Assembly (NCBI RefSeq): GCF_009938165.1
Contig: NZ_AP019650.1
Coordinates: 1,178,001 to 1,242,000, forward strand
Direction: 5' to 3'
DNA: 64,000 nt
Source of the DNA: Vibrio taketomensis
GTDB taxonomy: Bacteria; Pseudomonadota; Gammaproteobacteria; Enterobacterales; Vibrionaceae
The notes below the pieces were generated by a model. That model was not told the origin of the DNA, did not search any database, and saw nothing but the letters and a program-made list of their open reading frames with translations. This document shows, piece after piece, positions 1 to 10,442 of this stretch. Every line of letters begins with the position of its first letter. Within the stretch, counting starts at the first letter, position 1. Position numbers and translations under genes: made by a program.

Positions 1-394
1 AATCACTTGCCTTCGCATCAGCAGCAATTGCCGTTTTTACTGTCGTAACGCGATCTTGCGCCGATACGCCAGTCGTCACACCTTTTTTCGCTTCAATCGT
101 AACAGTAAACCCTGTTTGATTAACGCTGTCGTTGTTTTCGACCATTGGCGGCAATTCTAGTTGATTGGCACGTTCTTCAGTAAGACATAAGCACACAATG
201 CCGCTACATTCACGGATCATCAAGGCCATTTGCTGCGCAGTTAAATGCTCGGCTGAGTAGATGATATCGCCTTCGTTTTCACGATCTTCATCGTCAAGCA
301 GCATAACGCCTTGACCATTTTGTAGCGCTTCAATCGCTTTATTTACGCGAGTAATTGGGTCGCCGAATTCGGCAAGAAGTGATGTCTGATTCAT
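1..394 (-). CDS. ribB: 3,4-dihydroxy-2-butanone 4-phosphate synthase, 5' part
   Basis: This enzyme converts ribulose 5-phosphate to formate and the four-carbon unit used to build riboflavin. About 131 N-terminal residues are visible and the gene leaves the window at base 1; the family is usually near 217 residues. The visible part carries the hallmark acidic motif [10 protein letters not shown] (about residues 34-43) and an ECSGIVC segment, both typical of the RibB active site. The ATG at 394 has a GGAG ribosome-binding site in the leader. An FMN riboswitch lies just upstream on the same strand, the usual arrangement for a free-standing ribB in gammaproteobacteria. Identification is firm; only the C-terminus is unseen. 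Confidence 0.95.
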   Translation of the reverse strand, partial: MNQTSLLAEFGDPITRVNKAIEALQNGQGVMLLDDEDRENEGDIIYSAEHLTAQQMALMIRECSGIVCLCLTEERANQLELPPMVENNDSVNQTGFTVTIEAKKGVTTGVSAQDRVTTVKTAIAADAKASD

Positions 395-507
395 GGTTAA
401 CTCCAAAATAATTACCAGAATCAGGGCTCATTTTGAGGGATAGAACACAATGCAAAATGCACCAGCGCACAACGGACAAAACCCGCTTAACTCTGGTGTG
501 TTACTCA

Positions 508-662
508 TTCTCTCTCATCCGGACTCTAACCGTCGGCTCTGGCTTCTCACCAGATCTGCTGACCTCGAAAAATCGAGCGCTCGCGGGCTCATCTAGCTTC
601 ATCAATTTCCGACAAACCTAAATATACCGCCGGTAGGGAATTTCACCCTGCCCTGAGAATTA
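508..662 (-). promoter_or_regulatory. FMN riboswitch (RFN element) controlling ribB
   Basis: Read on the minus strand, the conserved RFN blocks occur in order. First comes GGGCAGGGTGAAATTCCCTA (about 655-633), followed by CCGGCGGTA, then GCCCGCGAGC. Next are the GGTCAGCAGATCTGGTGAGA block and CCGACGGTTAGAGTCCGGAT, which closes at about 515. The element binds flavin mononucleotide and lowers ribB expression. Between it and the ATG are short arms CACCAG/CTGGTG (460-465 and 493-498), but no run of U follows them. Translational control is therefore the more likely output, as an inference. Confidence 0.95.
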
Positions 663-944
663 CAGTTTTAATTGTTTACCTAAAATTAGGCGTTTAGAGG
701 GTATTACATATCGAGACGGTTTGGAAACAGAAATTGAACTGTATCGTGAATTTAGACTGTTCTCACTGCCGCTGTTTCACTGGATATTGACACACTTCAT
801 TGTTGTTGAAATGCATATAAAACAACTTCCCAGATCGCCCTTTCGCTACCATAGAATCAATTCGGATCAATATCTAAAGGACTAATCATTATTTACCCCT
901 AGCAGTTAAAACGCAGCAGGGATACACCATAAGGACATCTACCC

Positions 945-1631
945 ATGAATCGAATCTCACTCACTCTATTATTGGGACTTGCCGTTTTAAGCGTCGGCTG
1001 TAGTTCAAATCGTAATGAGCCCGAAACCAAAATTAACGCGCGAACAAATGAAGCAGCAACTCGCAGAACAGCGAATTGCTAAAATTTGTCATAGTGTAGA
1101 AAACACCTCTGTGTTCCGGGAAATCTTAATCTTAAAACCTAGATACCGCTTTTGAACAGATGGTTGCAGAGCAATTTAAAGGCGTTTTTGAGCAGCAAGC
1201 TCTGGGCAATCCGGCCATGAAGAAATCGAAGTTTCTTTTCCCAGATGATGATTGGGTGTTCATCAACAGCACAAACTACGAACTGCCTGCGCAGATCAAT
1301 ATTGGCGATGAAGTATTTAAACAATACACATTGAGGAGATCCGCGAGCAAAGAATTACTCATTTTCTCGACATAACCAAGATTGAACAATATGGTCCTTC
1401 TTACTTATTTACATGGAATAGAGGTATGAGAGCAGCATTTGGTGAAACGGCTGTTGAATATCAAAATAATGATTATCGCGTCGAAAGTGTCACCTCCATC
1501 TGCTCTAGCTCAATGGGAAGAAACTATATGCGAGAAAATTTGCCGGAGTAACTTGCAAAGACTCAACCCAATTCGCTTACTACCTAAACATGTATCAAAG
1601 TGGCGATTGCGAGTACCAATCGAAACAATAA
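945..1631 (+). pseudogene. Shattered lipoprotein gene (at least four frame changes)
   Basis: The gene opens with a lipoprotein signal peptide (MNRISLTLLLGLAVLSVGCS, lipobox Cys19). Its natural frame then breaks repeatedly. Coherent protein can be followed through frame +1 near 1021 (TREQMKQQLAEQRIAKICHS), another frame from about 1136 (FEQMVAEQFKGVFEQQ), a third from about 1330 (REQRITHFLDITKIEQYGPS) and a fourth from about 1548 to the stop at 1631. Pieced together it would be a protein of roughly 225 residues with several cysteines. I do not recognise the family. A terminator follows at once, as expected for one original gene. Each change is consistent with a single-base indel, so sequencing error and real decay cannot be separated here. 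Confidence 0.75.
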
Positions 1632-1651
1632 AAACAGAGCCTAAACGTAAA

Positions 1652-1674
1652 AAGCCAGATCGAAATCTGGCTTT
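1652..1674 (+). terminator. Rho-independent terminator after the broken lipoprotein gene
   Basis: AAGCCAGAT, a three-base loop CGA, then ATCTGGCTTT. The stem lies 20 bases past the stop of the disrupted gene and supports treating the fragments as one unit. Confidence 0.75.
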
Positions 1675-1736
1675 GTGGCTTACCGATGAAGTTTACTTCA
1701 CCTAATAATCTTTCTAGGGGGTGAAATCAGTGGTGA

Positions 1737-2024
1737 CTAAGCACTGATAGGTGAAGCTTTTTTGCTACGCATAACATCACGTATCTTCAAGAGCAAAATG
1801 ATACTGGCGAGCATGAAAGTAATCGCGTTCGCAATGATGATTGGCCAATCTTGCATGGCTAAGCCGTAAACAAGCCACAAAAACACGCCAAACACGAAGC
1901 AGCTATACATAGCTAAAGAAATCGAGTTGGTATCGCCCGTTTTTAGAATGTGGAGCACTTGCGGAACAAAAGAGCATGTGGTGCAAAAGGCGGCAATATA
2001 ACCAAGCAATGTAATCTCAATCAT
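1737..2024 (-). CDS. SemiSWEET-type sugar transporter (PQ-loop/MtN3 family)
   Basis: A 95-residue membrane protein with three predicted transmembrane segments and the PQ motif early in helix 1 (FVPQ, about residues 19-22), followed by a polar LKTGDTNSIS turn. SemiSWEETs dimerise to form a sugar uniporter in the inner membrane. The length matches the family. I start at ATG 2024, preceded by AGGAAAACG, rather than the in-frame TTG one codon earlier. It lies directly after the alpha-glucoside PTS operon on the same strand, but a terminator hairpin (2038-2063) separates them. It may therefore be read by read-through or from its own promoter. The substrate is unknown; sugar transport is a family inference. 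Confidence 0.85.
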   Translation of the reverse strand: MIEITLLGYIAAFCTTCSFVPQVLHILKTGDTNSISLAMYSCFVFGVFLWLVYGLAMQDWPIIIANAITFMLASIILLLKIRDVMRSKKASPISA

Positions 2025-2037
2025 CAACGTTTTCCTA

Positions 2038-2063
2038 TAAAAAAAGCCCTGCTTTCACAGGGC
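2038..2063 (-). terminator. Terminator after the GH4 gene
   Basis: On the minus strand GCCCTGTGAAAGCAGGGC is followed by a run of T. It sits between the phospho-glucosidase stop (2082) and the SemiSWEET start (2024), so the T-run overlaps the SemiSWEET ribosome-binding region. Confidence 0.8.
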
Positions 2064-2081
2064 AAAGATAGTCAATAACGC

Positions 2082-3431
<1,350 letters not shown>

Positions 3432-3502
3432 TTATGTCGGGCGGCGTCTTCACCGCCCATTCGATATTTGTTTAAAAATTGATGTTTTATGTATTCTTTT
3501 GA

Positions 3503-5128
3503 TTAACTAGCCGGAACTGGTGTTAGTTCGTCCACTTTTTGTTCTGCTTTGTAAACACTGACTATCTTTTCGCATTCCTCACGTAGTTGAGGGACGTTGA
3601 GACCGATGATGACTTGAACCGCATTACCGTTTTTAACCAAGTTCACCGCACCCGTGCTCATAAAGTATTCTGGAGATTCAACCTTGTTAGGATCTTTCAC
3701 TGTCACACGTAAACGTGTTGCGCAGTTGCTTAGGTCTGCAATGTTTTCTACACCGCCCAAGCCTTGCATTGTTTCAACCGCTTGAACTTGCAGTGGGCTC
3801 GCACCTTGCGCATCTTTACCTGTGATACCGTGTTTTTTGTTGAAATCGTCTTTGGTGTGCAATTTCACTTCTGCTTCGCCACGGCCCGCAATTGGCACAT
3901 TAAATTTGACGATGAGGTACTTAAATACGAAGAAGTAAATCGCTGTAAAACATAGACCAATCGCAATTTGTGTCACCACCATGCCGGTATGGTTGCCAAG
4001 GAGTGGAATCCAGTTACCTGTTGCAAACTCAATTAAACCACCACCCATGTTGCCCACTACGCCGAAGCTATACATCACCATTGCCATAGTGCCAGCTAAG
4101 ATTGCGTGAACTGCAAATAGCCAAGGCGCAATAAATAGGAAGGTAAATTCTAGCGGTTCAGTGATACCAACTAGCACTGCAGTAAGCGTTGCTGGAATAA
4201 GCAGTGCGGCTACTTTTTTACGGTTCTCAGGTTTAGCGGTGAAGTACATTGCTAACGCAATACCCGTACAACCAAAGATTTTTGAGTTACCGTGCAATGC
4301 AAAGCCACCAGCCGGGAATAGATCTTTCATCGCTTGGCTAGATTGAGTGAACATTTCTAGGTTAGTGAACCAATCCACGGCAATACCATTTGGCGTTGCG
4401 ATGTTGCCGTATACGAACGGAGCGTAAACAAAGTGGTGCAAGCCTGTTGGAATTAGGATTCGTTCAAGGAATGTGTACAACCACACACCGAATGAACCAG
4501 ATTCAACCATAAACGTTTGCAGGCCTAAAATGCCGTGTTGAATTGTTGGCCATACATAAAGGGTTAACCAAGCCGCTGGCAGCATGGCGAAGAAAGAGAT
4601 CATTGCTACAAAAGAAGCCCCTTGGAAAATACCGAGGTAAGCAGGTAGCTGTTTTTCAAACGTACGGTTATGAATCCAAGTCACTAGACCTGAAATAATG
4701 ATTGCACCAAAAATACCGGTATCAATAGTTTTAATACCTGCGATTTCAGTCAGGCCTGACGTGCCGCCAATGGGTTGTGAAAAATCCACACCAAAGAACT
4801 CACCCCAGAAGCCACCCATCGCACCCACAAAGTAGTTAAAGGTTAGGTACGACACCATGACTACCATTACTGCTCGAGCGTGAGCGGTTTTTGCTAAACC
4901 AATTGGTAAACCAACGGCGAATAGCAGCGCCATGTTGCGGAAGATGGTCCAGCCACCCTCTTCAATGACTTGTAACACTTGATAATACAGACCGTTTTTA
5001 TCAGCTAGGTCGCCAACAAAAACTGGGTTTTTAAGAACAATGGTCAATCCGACTAGTATCCCAACAAACGGGAACAGCAAGACCGGGGTAAACATTGCTC
5101 CGCCTAATCGTTGTATCGCACTCAACAT
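3503..5128 (-). CDS. PTS alpha-glucoside/maltose-type EIICB permease
   Basis: Membrane permease of the glucose-family phosphotransferase system. It transports and phosphorylates a sugar, probably an alpha-glucoside. The EIIC membrane domain spans about residues 1-410 and carries the GxTEPLEF-type motif (GITEPLEFTF). After a linker, the EIIB domain carries the phosphorylated cysteine in NCATRLR (Cys469). The 541-residue length matches GlvC/MalB-type EIICB proteins. No EIIA domain is fused, so the Crr-type EIIA encoded elsewhere must supply phosphate. The ATG at 5128 follows AAGGA. The phospho-alpha-glucosidase gene downstream indicates the substrate class; the exact sugar is an inference. Confidence 0.92.
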   Translation of the reverse strand: MLSAIQRLGGAMFTPVLLFPFVGILVGLTIVLKNPVFVGDLADKNGLYYQVLQVIEEGGWTIFRNMALLFAVGLPIGLAKTAHARAVMVVMVSYLTFNYFVGAMGGFWGEFFGVDFSQPIGGTSGLTEIAGIKTIDTGIFGAIIISGLVTWIHNRTFEKQLPAYLGIFQGASFVAMISFFAMLPAAWLTLYVWPTIQHGILGLQTFMVESGSFGVWLYTFLERILIPTGLHHFVYAPFVYGNIATPNGIAVDWFTNLEMFTQSSQAMKDLFPAGGFALHGNSKIFGCTGIALAMYFTAKPENRKKVAALLIPATLTAVLVGITEPLEFTFLFIAPWLFAVHAILAGTMAMVMYSFGVVGNMGGGLIEFATGNWIPLLGNHTGMVVTQIAIGLCFTAIYFFVFKYLIVKFNVPIAGRGEAEVKLHTKDDFNKKHGITGKDAQGASPLQVQAVETMQGLGGVENIADLSNCATRLRVTVKDPNKVESPEYFMSTGAVNLVKNGNAVQVIIGLNVPQLREECEKIVSVYKAEQKVDELTPVPAS

Positions 5129-5260
5129 GGGCAGGGTCCTTAATTTGTTATAAATATTTTTCAGAGTGTTCTGTCTCTCGACAGGATTTAAATTACTCCC
5201 GCAAAACGATATGACAAATATAAGATATGTTAAACGTGATCGAATACAAATAAGAGATGT

Positions 5261-5282
5261 ATTTTGAGATTTCGCTCAAAAT
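5261..5282. promoter_or_regulatory. Inverted repeat in the EIICB/GntR divergent promoter region
   Basis: ATTTTGAG, six bases, CTCAAAAT: a perfect eight-base inverted repeat midway between the divergent EIICB and GntR genes. It is a plausible operator for the neighbouring repressor. The spacing does not fit a CRP site (the TTTGA/TCAAA halves are eight apart). Confidence 0.4.
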
Positions 5283-5413
5283 TTAATACCTTTGAATAAC
5301 AATTAGTCTTATTTGCGATTTGGTTCATTGATTAAATTGTGTGATTCCTGCCAAAGGTTATTGATTTGTCATGTTTGCTAGTGATAAATTTACCCTGACA
5401 AGAGAGGTGGCTT

Positions 5414-6115
5414 ATGTTGTACAAAAAGGTGATGCAGGATTTACGTTCCCGCATTGATTCAGATGAGTTCTCTGTGGGTGAAACGCTCCCCACTGAAAAA
5501 GAACTGATCGCGCATTACTCAGTAAGTCGAATTACAATTCGCAAAGCGATTGATGAACTGGTAAAGCTTGGCATGGTAGAAAAACGCCAAGGTGCTGGCA
5601 CGACCATCATTGGTAAAACCATGGTGAGTTCGATGCTGTCTTTAAGAAGTACTAAAGAGTATGTGGGCGATCCCGCGACTAAGCTTGAATACAAGATTTG
5701 TGAATTTGCGTTAATTGAAGCAGACGAAGAGTTAGCAGAGATCCTCAAGATCAATCTGGGTGAAAAAGTCTACTTCATTCGTCGCTTTAAACTGGTCAAC
5801 GATGTGCCATCGGTTTATGAAGACTCATACATGCCAATGTCGCTCTATCCAAAAATGAATGTGATGTCGCTAGAAGACTCAAAATATCGCTATCTTGAAG
5901 AAGATCTAGGCTTTGAAATTGATGGTGCATATCAAGATTTTGATGCAATTATGCCGACAGAGCACATGTGTGAGACGCTCAAGCTTGACCCGAAAAAGCC
6001 GTTGATGCAGATCCTATCAGTCGGCATTCTTAAAGACGGGCGTGTATTTGAATACACCAAAATCACCTCAAAACCTGAGACCATGTCTTACCGCCATTAC
6101 CTTAAACGCGAATAA
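5414..6115 (+). CDS. GntR-family regulator with UTRA domain (alpha-glucoside locus)
   Basis: Transcription regulator of 233 residues. The N-terminal winged helix-turn-helix covers about residues 1-70, with LPTEKELIAHYSVSRITIRK and the wing RQGAGTTI. The C-terminal UTRA ligand-binding domain covers about 85-228. HutC-subfamily proteins bind a sugar phosphate or related effector and usually repress the neighbouring operon. It is transcribed away from the PTS-glucosidase operon across a 285-base spacer that holds an inverted repeat. ATG 5414 follows AGAGAGGTGG. The known B. subtilis maltose-6-phosphate regulator GlvR belongs to the RpiR family, so this is a different regulator attached to a similar operon. 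Confidence 0.88.
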   Translation: MLYKKVMQDLRSRIDSDEFSVGETLPTEKELIAHYSVSRITIRKAIDELVKLGMVEKRQGAGTTIIGKTMVSSMLSLRSTKEYVGDPATKLEYKICEFALIEADEELAEILKINLGEKVYFIRRFKLVNDVPSVYEDSYMPMSLYPKMNVMSLEDSKYRYLEEDLGFEIDGAYQDFDAIMPTEHMCETLKLDPKKPLMQILSVGILKDGRVFEYTKITSKPETMSYRHYLKRE

Positions 6116-6163
6116 CGCACTCTATCGCTCGTACTGGCGCCACTTTGAGGGGCTCTTTCTGTA

Positions 6164-7432
6164 TCAACGGGAAGAGCTCTGTTTATCACGTTCATTCTCG
6201 GTATATTGAGCAGCCAAAGCAACCATCAGACTTTCAACCCTAGAAGCGGTAAACTGAGCAAGATCCAGCTTTTGCATTCTTTGTTGTATAAATTCCACCG
6301 CCTGATTGGCCGTGCTTAAACAAATCTCTTCAGGTAACAATTCACTTTTACCGACCAAAACTGAGTAAGCTTTGGTTGTTCCGCTTTCATCTCGATATTC
6401 TTGCCATTGATTTTGCCACCAGCCAAGTTTTCGTATATTGGCAAGTTGTAACTCCCCCTTAGTTTCACCCTTTACATAAATCAGAGCCATATGATGATTC
6501 TTCACTGCATGAGCAAATTGAGTAATGCACGCGCCACGCAAAAAAACCTCGTGATAAAGGGCGTGAACGCCCCCACTGTTGCCATGATCTAAGCTGTTCA
6601 AGACAGAAAAGTGGGCATGAGCGGTTAGTACTGGCAATGCATGGCTATGGGTTTTATTACCTAGTATTGCCGGGCCAAAATCACAACGATCAAATTGTTG
6701 TCTAAGTAAAAACCGTTGTTCTTGTTTGTTAGCGAGCTCAATCGAGCTGTCATTGGCTTGAGTCAGTAAAGGCGGTGCGTCAACACAACTTTGATACCGC
6801 CCTAATGTCGGTAAATAGACAGGAAACAAAGTCGTGCTGATATGCAAAATGCGGCCAGTTTGCTTATCGGTGGTAACAATACCCCACAACTGATTGCCCT
6901 TACCTTTGTAAGGCAAGGTAAAGACCACGCTTGCCATTTGAGTGGCGGATGGTTCGAGCCAAAGCGCTTGCAGTGCGCTGCGTTTTAGTTGCTCACAAGC
7001 GCGATCAAAATGCACACCTTTTTGCGCGGCCAGTTGCTTTAATAAATCACCATTTGCCGCGGTTTGTAATTGGTCTTGGATTTGCTCAACCAGAGCTTGT
7101 TGCCCTTTCATCACTGGGGTGCGAATAGAGAATGTCTTGTCACATTGATTGCAACACAAGCGCGGCTTGCCGTTTGCACTTTGTCCAAAACGTTTGATCT
7201 TACGTGACGCACAACTCGGACATCGCTTACCTGTCAGCAGGGCAATCTGCTGATGCCAATAGCGCCACATCAAACCATAACTTTGGTTATCAAGCATAGG
7301 TGGCGTTGCCGAACACGCGCCGCAACGCATCGACAAAAAGCCCAACGGACGCACGTTATATTCGTATTCTGGCGCATTGGCCACACCAAGATTTTTGCAG
7401 TGGCGACTTTTGCAAACGTTTAAATCAAGCAC
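6164..7432 (-). CDS. Zinc-ribbon/HTH protein with an IS1 InsA-like N-terminal half
   Basis: A 422-residue protein I do not recognise by name. Two zinc-binding clusters are visible: Cys7/Cys12/Cys37/Cys40 and Cys71/Cys74/Cys94/Cys97. The second cluster, KRCPSCASRKIKRFGQS...LCCNQCDKTF, and the following helical stretch ending in CEQLKRS resemble InsA of IS1 (CPSC-CSHCRKTW plus helix-turn-helix). The C-terminal half (about 175-400) has no motif I can name, although the opening LWGIVTTDKQTGRILHI could be an RNase H-like first strand with an acidic residue. No flanking inverted repeats or target duplications are seen, so it is not an intact insertion sequence. A domesticated transposase-like DNA-binding protein is my best inference. 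Confidence 0.55.
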   Translation of the reverse strand: MLDLNVCKSRHCKNLGVANAPEYEYNVRPLGFLSMRCGACSATPPMLDNQSYGLMWRYWHQQIALLTGKRCPSCASRKIKRFGQSANGKPRLCCNQCDKTFSIRTPVMKGQQALVEQIQDQLQTAANGDLLKQLAAQKGVHFDRACEQLKRSALQALWLEPSATQMASVVFTLPYKGKGNQLWGIVTTDKQTGRILHISTTLFPVYLPTLGRYQSCVDAPPLLTQANDSSIELANKQEQRFLLRQQFDRCDFGPAILGNKTHSHALPVLTAHAHFSVLNSLDHGNSGGVHALYHEVFLRGACITQFAHAVKNHHMALIYVKGETKGELQLANIRKLGWWQNQWQEYRDESGTTKAYSVLVGKSELLPEEICLSTANQAVEFIQQRMQKLDLAQFTASRVESLMVALAAQYTENERDKQSSSR

Positions 7433-7489
7433 TTAGATAGCAACAAAAAATGAAAATCGCGTAATTCTATTCATTTTCGAAAATCAAAA

Positions 7490-7505
7490 TGTGATGCACT
7501 TCGTA
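7490..7505. promoter_or_regulatory. CRP-like site upstream of the nucleotidase gene
   Basis: TGTGA, six bases, TCGTA: the left half is perfect against the CRP consensus and the right half matches three of five. It lies 55 bases before the nucleotidase start, in the spacer shared with the zinc-ribbon gene. This is a candidate only. Confidence 0.35.
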
Positions 7506-7559
7506 ATTTATAGCCAAACGTTTCCGTATATTGCCGCCCGTTTATCTAAGGAGAAGAAC

Positions 7560-9107
7560 ATGAAAAAACGTTTGCTTGCATCTTTGATCGCAATGGCGGC
7601 TACTCCGCTGTGTGCAAAAGACCTCACAATTATCTACACCAACGATATTCACGCAAAGGTGGATCCGTATGTTGCTCGCTACATTGATGAAGAGCGCGCA
7701 GTCGGTGGTTTTGCGAATGTAGCGGCCTACATTAAGCAAGAAAAAGCGGTAAGCCCAGAAAGCACCATCGTGCTAGATGCAGGTGACTACTTCTCTGGTT
7801 CAACAGTGGATACGTTGACCGAAGGCGAAGCGATTATCGATGTAATGAACAGCATGGGTTATGACATTGCTTCTATCGGTAACCACGAATTTGACTACGG
7901 CTGGGACAACACCCTTGTTCAGCTAGCAAAAGCAAATTTCGAAATCTTGCTGGGTAACGTGTTCTTTGAAGGAACTGATAAACCTTTCTGGGATAAGCCA
8001 TACACTATCGTTGAGCGTGACGGTCTAAAGCTTGGTGTAATTGGTTTGCACGGCAAATTCGCCTTCTATGACACAGTTGCAGCAAACATGCGTCAAAACC
8101 TAGAAGCGCGTGATGAAATTGAATACCTACAAAAATACCTAGATGAACTTCGCCCACAAGTTGACGTGACCATTTTGCTGGTTCACCAAGGTACACCTGC
8201 TCGTCAATCTAGCCTAGGAAACAATGATGTTCGTCGTGCGCTAGACAAAGACATTCAAACGGCAAAACAAGTGAAAGGTCTCGATATTCTAGTGACTGGT
8301 CACGCACACGTGGGTACACCAGAAGTTATCGAAGTCAACGATACGCTTGTTGTATCTACCGATGCTTACGGCATCAACGTGGGTAAGCTAACCATCGATT
8401 TCGATGAGAAAGCGCGCAAGATCAAAGACTACGATTTCTCACTAAAAACCATTTGGGCTGATGAGTGGACAGCTGACAAAGAAACACAAGCGCGCATCGA
8501 CAAATGGAAAGCTGTGGTTGATAAAATCGTCAGCGAAAAGCTAGCGCACACTGAAAACACGCTGATCCGTTCATACGGTGAATCTTCAACGCTGGGTAAC
8601 CTTGTAGCGGATTCTATGATGCCTAACTTCCCTGATGGTGAACTTGCGTTTACTAACAGCGGCGGCATCCGTGCTGATATCGAAGCGGGCGACATCACTT
8701 ACGGCGATGTGATCGACTCATTACCGTTCCCTAACTACCCAGTAGTGATGGATCTGACTGGTCAGCAAATTCGCTCTCTAATGGAGCATGCCGCTGGTCT
8801 TTCAAACGGTGTTATGCAGGTTTCAAGCGGTGTTTACATGGCGTATGACTCATCTAAACCGGTTGGCGAGCGTGTACTTGAACTGAAACTTAACGGTAAA
8901 GACATCACTGATGAACGCGTGTACCGCGTGGTCACCAATAACTTCCTAGCCGATGGTGGTGACGGTTTCGCGGCGTTTACTGAAGGTAAGAACCGTAAAG
9001 AGCGCGCTGGTGAGCCACTTTCACTTGGCTTTAAGGCTTACCTAGCTCGTCCAGATGCGCTAGCGAAAGTTTCTGAAGTGCGTATTGAAGATCGCAAAGC
9101 GAAGTAA
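7560..9107 (+). CDS. Periplasmic 5'-nucleotidase / 2',3'-cyclic nucleotide phosphodiesterase family protein
   Basis: Secreted bimetal phosphohydrolase of the UshA/5'-nucleotidase family, 515 residues, which releases phosphate and nucleosides from nucleotides in the periplasm. A signal peptide covers about residues 1-19 (ending PLCA). The metallophosphatase motifs occur in order: [23 protein letters not shown] and TGHAHVG. The C-terminal nucleotidase domain carries the substrate-binding [10 protein letters not shown] start at ATG 7560, directly after AAGGAGAAGAAC; the frame is open further upstream, but that start has no comparable site. It appears monocistronic. The precise substrate cannot be told from sequence. 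Confidence 0.88.
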   Translation: MKKRLLASLIAMAATPLCAKDLTIIYTNDIHAKVDPYVARYIDEERAVGGFANVAAYIKQEKAVSPESTIVLDAGDYFSGSTVDTLTEGEAIIDVMNSMGYDIASIGNHEFDYGWDNTLVQLAKANFEILLGNVFFEGTDKPFWDKPYTIVERDGLKLGVIGLHGKFAFYDTVAANMRQNLEARDEIEYLQKYLDELRPQVDVTILLVHQGTPARQSSLGNNDVRRALDKDIQTAKQVKGLDILVTGHAHVGTPEVIEVNDTLVVSTDAYGINVGKLTIDFDEKARKIKDYDFSLKTIWADEWTADKETQARIDKWKAVVDKIVSEKLAHTENTLIRSYGESSTLGNLVADSMMPNFPDGELAFTNSGGIRADIEAGDITYGDVIDSLPFPNYPVVMDLTGQQIRSLMEHAAGLSNGVMQVSSGVYMAYDSSKPVGERVLELKLNGKDITDERVYRVVTNNFLADGGDGFAAFTEGKNRKERAGEPLSLGFKAYLARPDALAKVSEVRIEDRKAK

Positions 9108-9225
9108 CCGGGCGACAAACCATTACCCTCAAGAAGCTATTAACTCCAAGAGTAATGTGCTTCTTGAAATATTCTTCCCCCTGCCAGACTAGGCAACCCT
9201 CTTAGGTACAATATTTTAGTACTAA

Positions 9226-9252
9226 AAAAGGTCACAGGACTTGTGACCTTTT
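9226..9252. terminator. Bidirectional terminator between nucleotidase and flavodoxin-fold gene
   Basis: AAAAGGTCACA, loop GGACT, TGTGACCTTTT. A-run on the left and T-run on the right let it serve both convergent genes. A second, long-loop inverted repeat (CAAGAAGC/GCTTCTTG) lies at about 9129-9165. Confidence 0.8.
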
Positions 9253-9301
9253 CTTTTCTCAGCTAAATGGGTTAACTCGTCAATATAGACAGAGCTAACG
9301 G

Positions 9302-9844
9302 TTACTTCACAAACGAGGCGACACGCTCGCCGAAGATTTTCGCAGTTTCAAGATCGCCAACTCCCGGAGCCTCATCGGGGGACGCATCTGCAGGGCTTTG
9401 CGACAACAGACCCGAAAAACCACCCAGATAATTCACATCATCACGTTGAGCCGCTTTCGTATTAGCCGGCATTAATCCAGTGCCTACCCAAACCATACCG
9501 TGCTGCATTGCCAAAGTGATCAGATAAGAGATAGTAACGCCCTTATCACCATTCATCGATGCCGAGTTGGTAAAACCCGCGGCAAATTTGTCTTTCCAAT
9601 CCATGGCAAACCAGCGCTTGCTTGAAGCATCAGCAAACTTTTTGAACTGCCAAGAAACCATACCCATATAGGTAGGTGAACCGAAGATAATCGCTTTCGC
9701 AGCATCCAAACTTTGCCACTGCTCTTCACTCAGTTCACCGTTTTCGTCAATCTTAACCAAAGTTGCGTTGGCTCCTGCAGCCACTGCCTGCGCTTGTTTC
9801 TCGGTATGCCCATAACCACTATGATAAACGACAACCACTGACAT
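9302..9844 (-). CDS. Flavodoxin-fold NAD(P)H:quinone oxidoreductase-like protein
   Basis: A 180-residue protein with a flavodoxin-like fold. MSVVVVYHSGYGHTEKQA gives the first strand and the phosphate-binding loop for FMN. FGSPTYMGMVSWQFKKF is typical of the WrbA/NAD(P)H-dependent FMN reductase group. Such enzymes reduce quinones by two electrons. I start at ATG 9844, which has AGAGAGGGA just upstream, rather than the ATG nine codons earlier. It converges on the nucleotidase gene. The partner and physiological substrate are unknown. Confidence 0.8.
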   Translation of the reverse strand: MSVVVVYHSGYGHTEKQAQAVAAGANATLVKIDENGELSEEQWQSLDAAKAIIFGSPTYMGMVSWQFKKFADASSKRWFAMDWKDKFAAGFTNSASMNGDKGVTISYLITLAMQHGMVWVGTGLMPANTKAAQRDDVNYLGGFSGLLSQSPADASPDEAPGVGDLETAKIFGERVASFVK

Positions 9845-9975
9845 AATTATCCCTCTCTTGATTGATGACATCCCATTGAGTTTAGACCTAAATCAGCATC
9901 ATGCGTTTTTCAATCAACGCTCAATTCCTAACCATGATAACCAACCAATCAAAATCAGAGGTAACGGTGTCACTA

Positions 9976-10281
9976 TTAATTGGACGTCGATTTAAGCGTC
10001 TTTTTCACCGTCGATTTCAAGTTATGCATAAAGCTCTTGAAGTGAGGCATAAAGTCGACAAACAGTGGATGTTTGCGATCTTTCATCATTATCGGGCCAA
10101 GTAAACGCAACGCAACAGCCAGTCTGGTAGCATCAGTCGGTTCAAGGCTACTGCCCTGCTTTACACCCTCGACGATCTTGAACAAATCTTCACGATCCTG
10201 AAATTCAAACTCGAGTCGATTTGGCGTCTCAACTTCGACTTCTTCGATAATAATTCGGTACTGTTTTTCTTTGCTGCTCAT
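9976..10281 (-). CDS. DUF3861-family protein
   Basis: A 101-residue cytoplasmic protein with alternating acidic and hydrophobic strands (YRIIIEEVEVE) and a basic C-terminal helix. It resembles DUF3861 proteins, whose function is unknown. The chosen ATG (10281) follows GAGGAGTGAGACCT; an in-frame ATG three codons earlier is less well placed. It is transcribed away from a MarR regulator across a short region with two operator-like palindromes, so it is a likely target of that regulator. Confidence 0.7.
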   Translation of the reverse strand: MSSKEKQYRIIIEEVEVETPNRLEFEFQDREDLFKIVEGVKQGSSLEPTDATRLAVALRLLGPIMMKDRKHPLFVDFMPHFKSFMHNLKSTVKKTLKSTSN

Positions 10282-10378
10282 AGGTCTCACTCCTCAATAA
10301 CGAGTTTGAAGCAAAATCTGATGGCATCTCAATTCGAACGACATCCCATTTTGCTGACTTGATTTCATTTTCAACTTA

Positions 10379-10420
10379 GTTGACAATATCAACCATAATT
10401 GTATTAATTGACAATGTCAA
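10379..10420. promoter_or_regulatory. Two tandem MarR-type operator palindromes
   Basis: GTTGACAATATCAAC (10379-10393) and TTGACAATGTCAA (10408-10420) are near-identical palindromes with centres 28 bases apart, between the divergent DUF3861 and MarR genes. Repeated 13-15 base palindromes at a MarR gene are the normal form of its own operators. Binding is inferred from position and symmetry. Confidence 0.65.
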
Positions 10421-10442
10421 CTAGTTTGATGAGCGAGTATTG

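Noticed and set aside
433..621. Plus-strand ORF of 62 codons
   Set aside because: It lies across the antisense strand of the FMN riboswitch; its codons mirror conserved RNA blocks and it has no start signal.
5261..5282. CRP site at the alpha-glucoside PTS promoter
   Set aside because: The half-sites are eight bases apart instead of six and lack the GTGA core; a local repressor site is more likely.
6164..7432. Complete insertion sequence of the IS1 family
   Set aside because: Only the N-terminal half resembles InsA; no InsB frame, no terminal inverted repeats and no target duplication.
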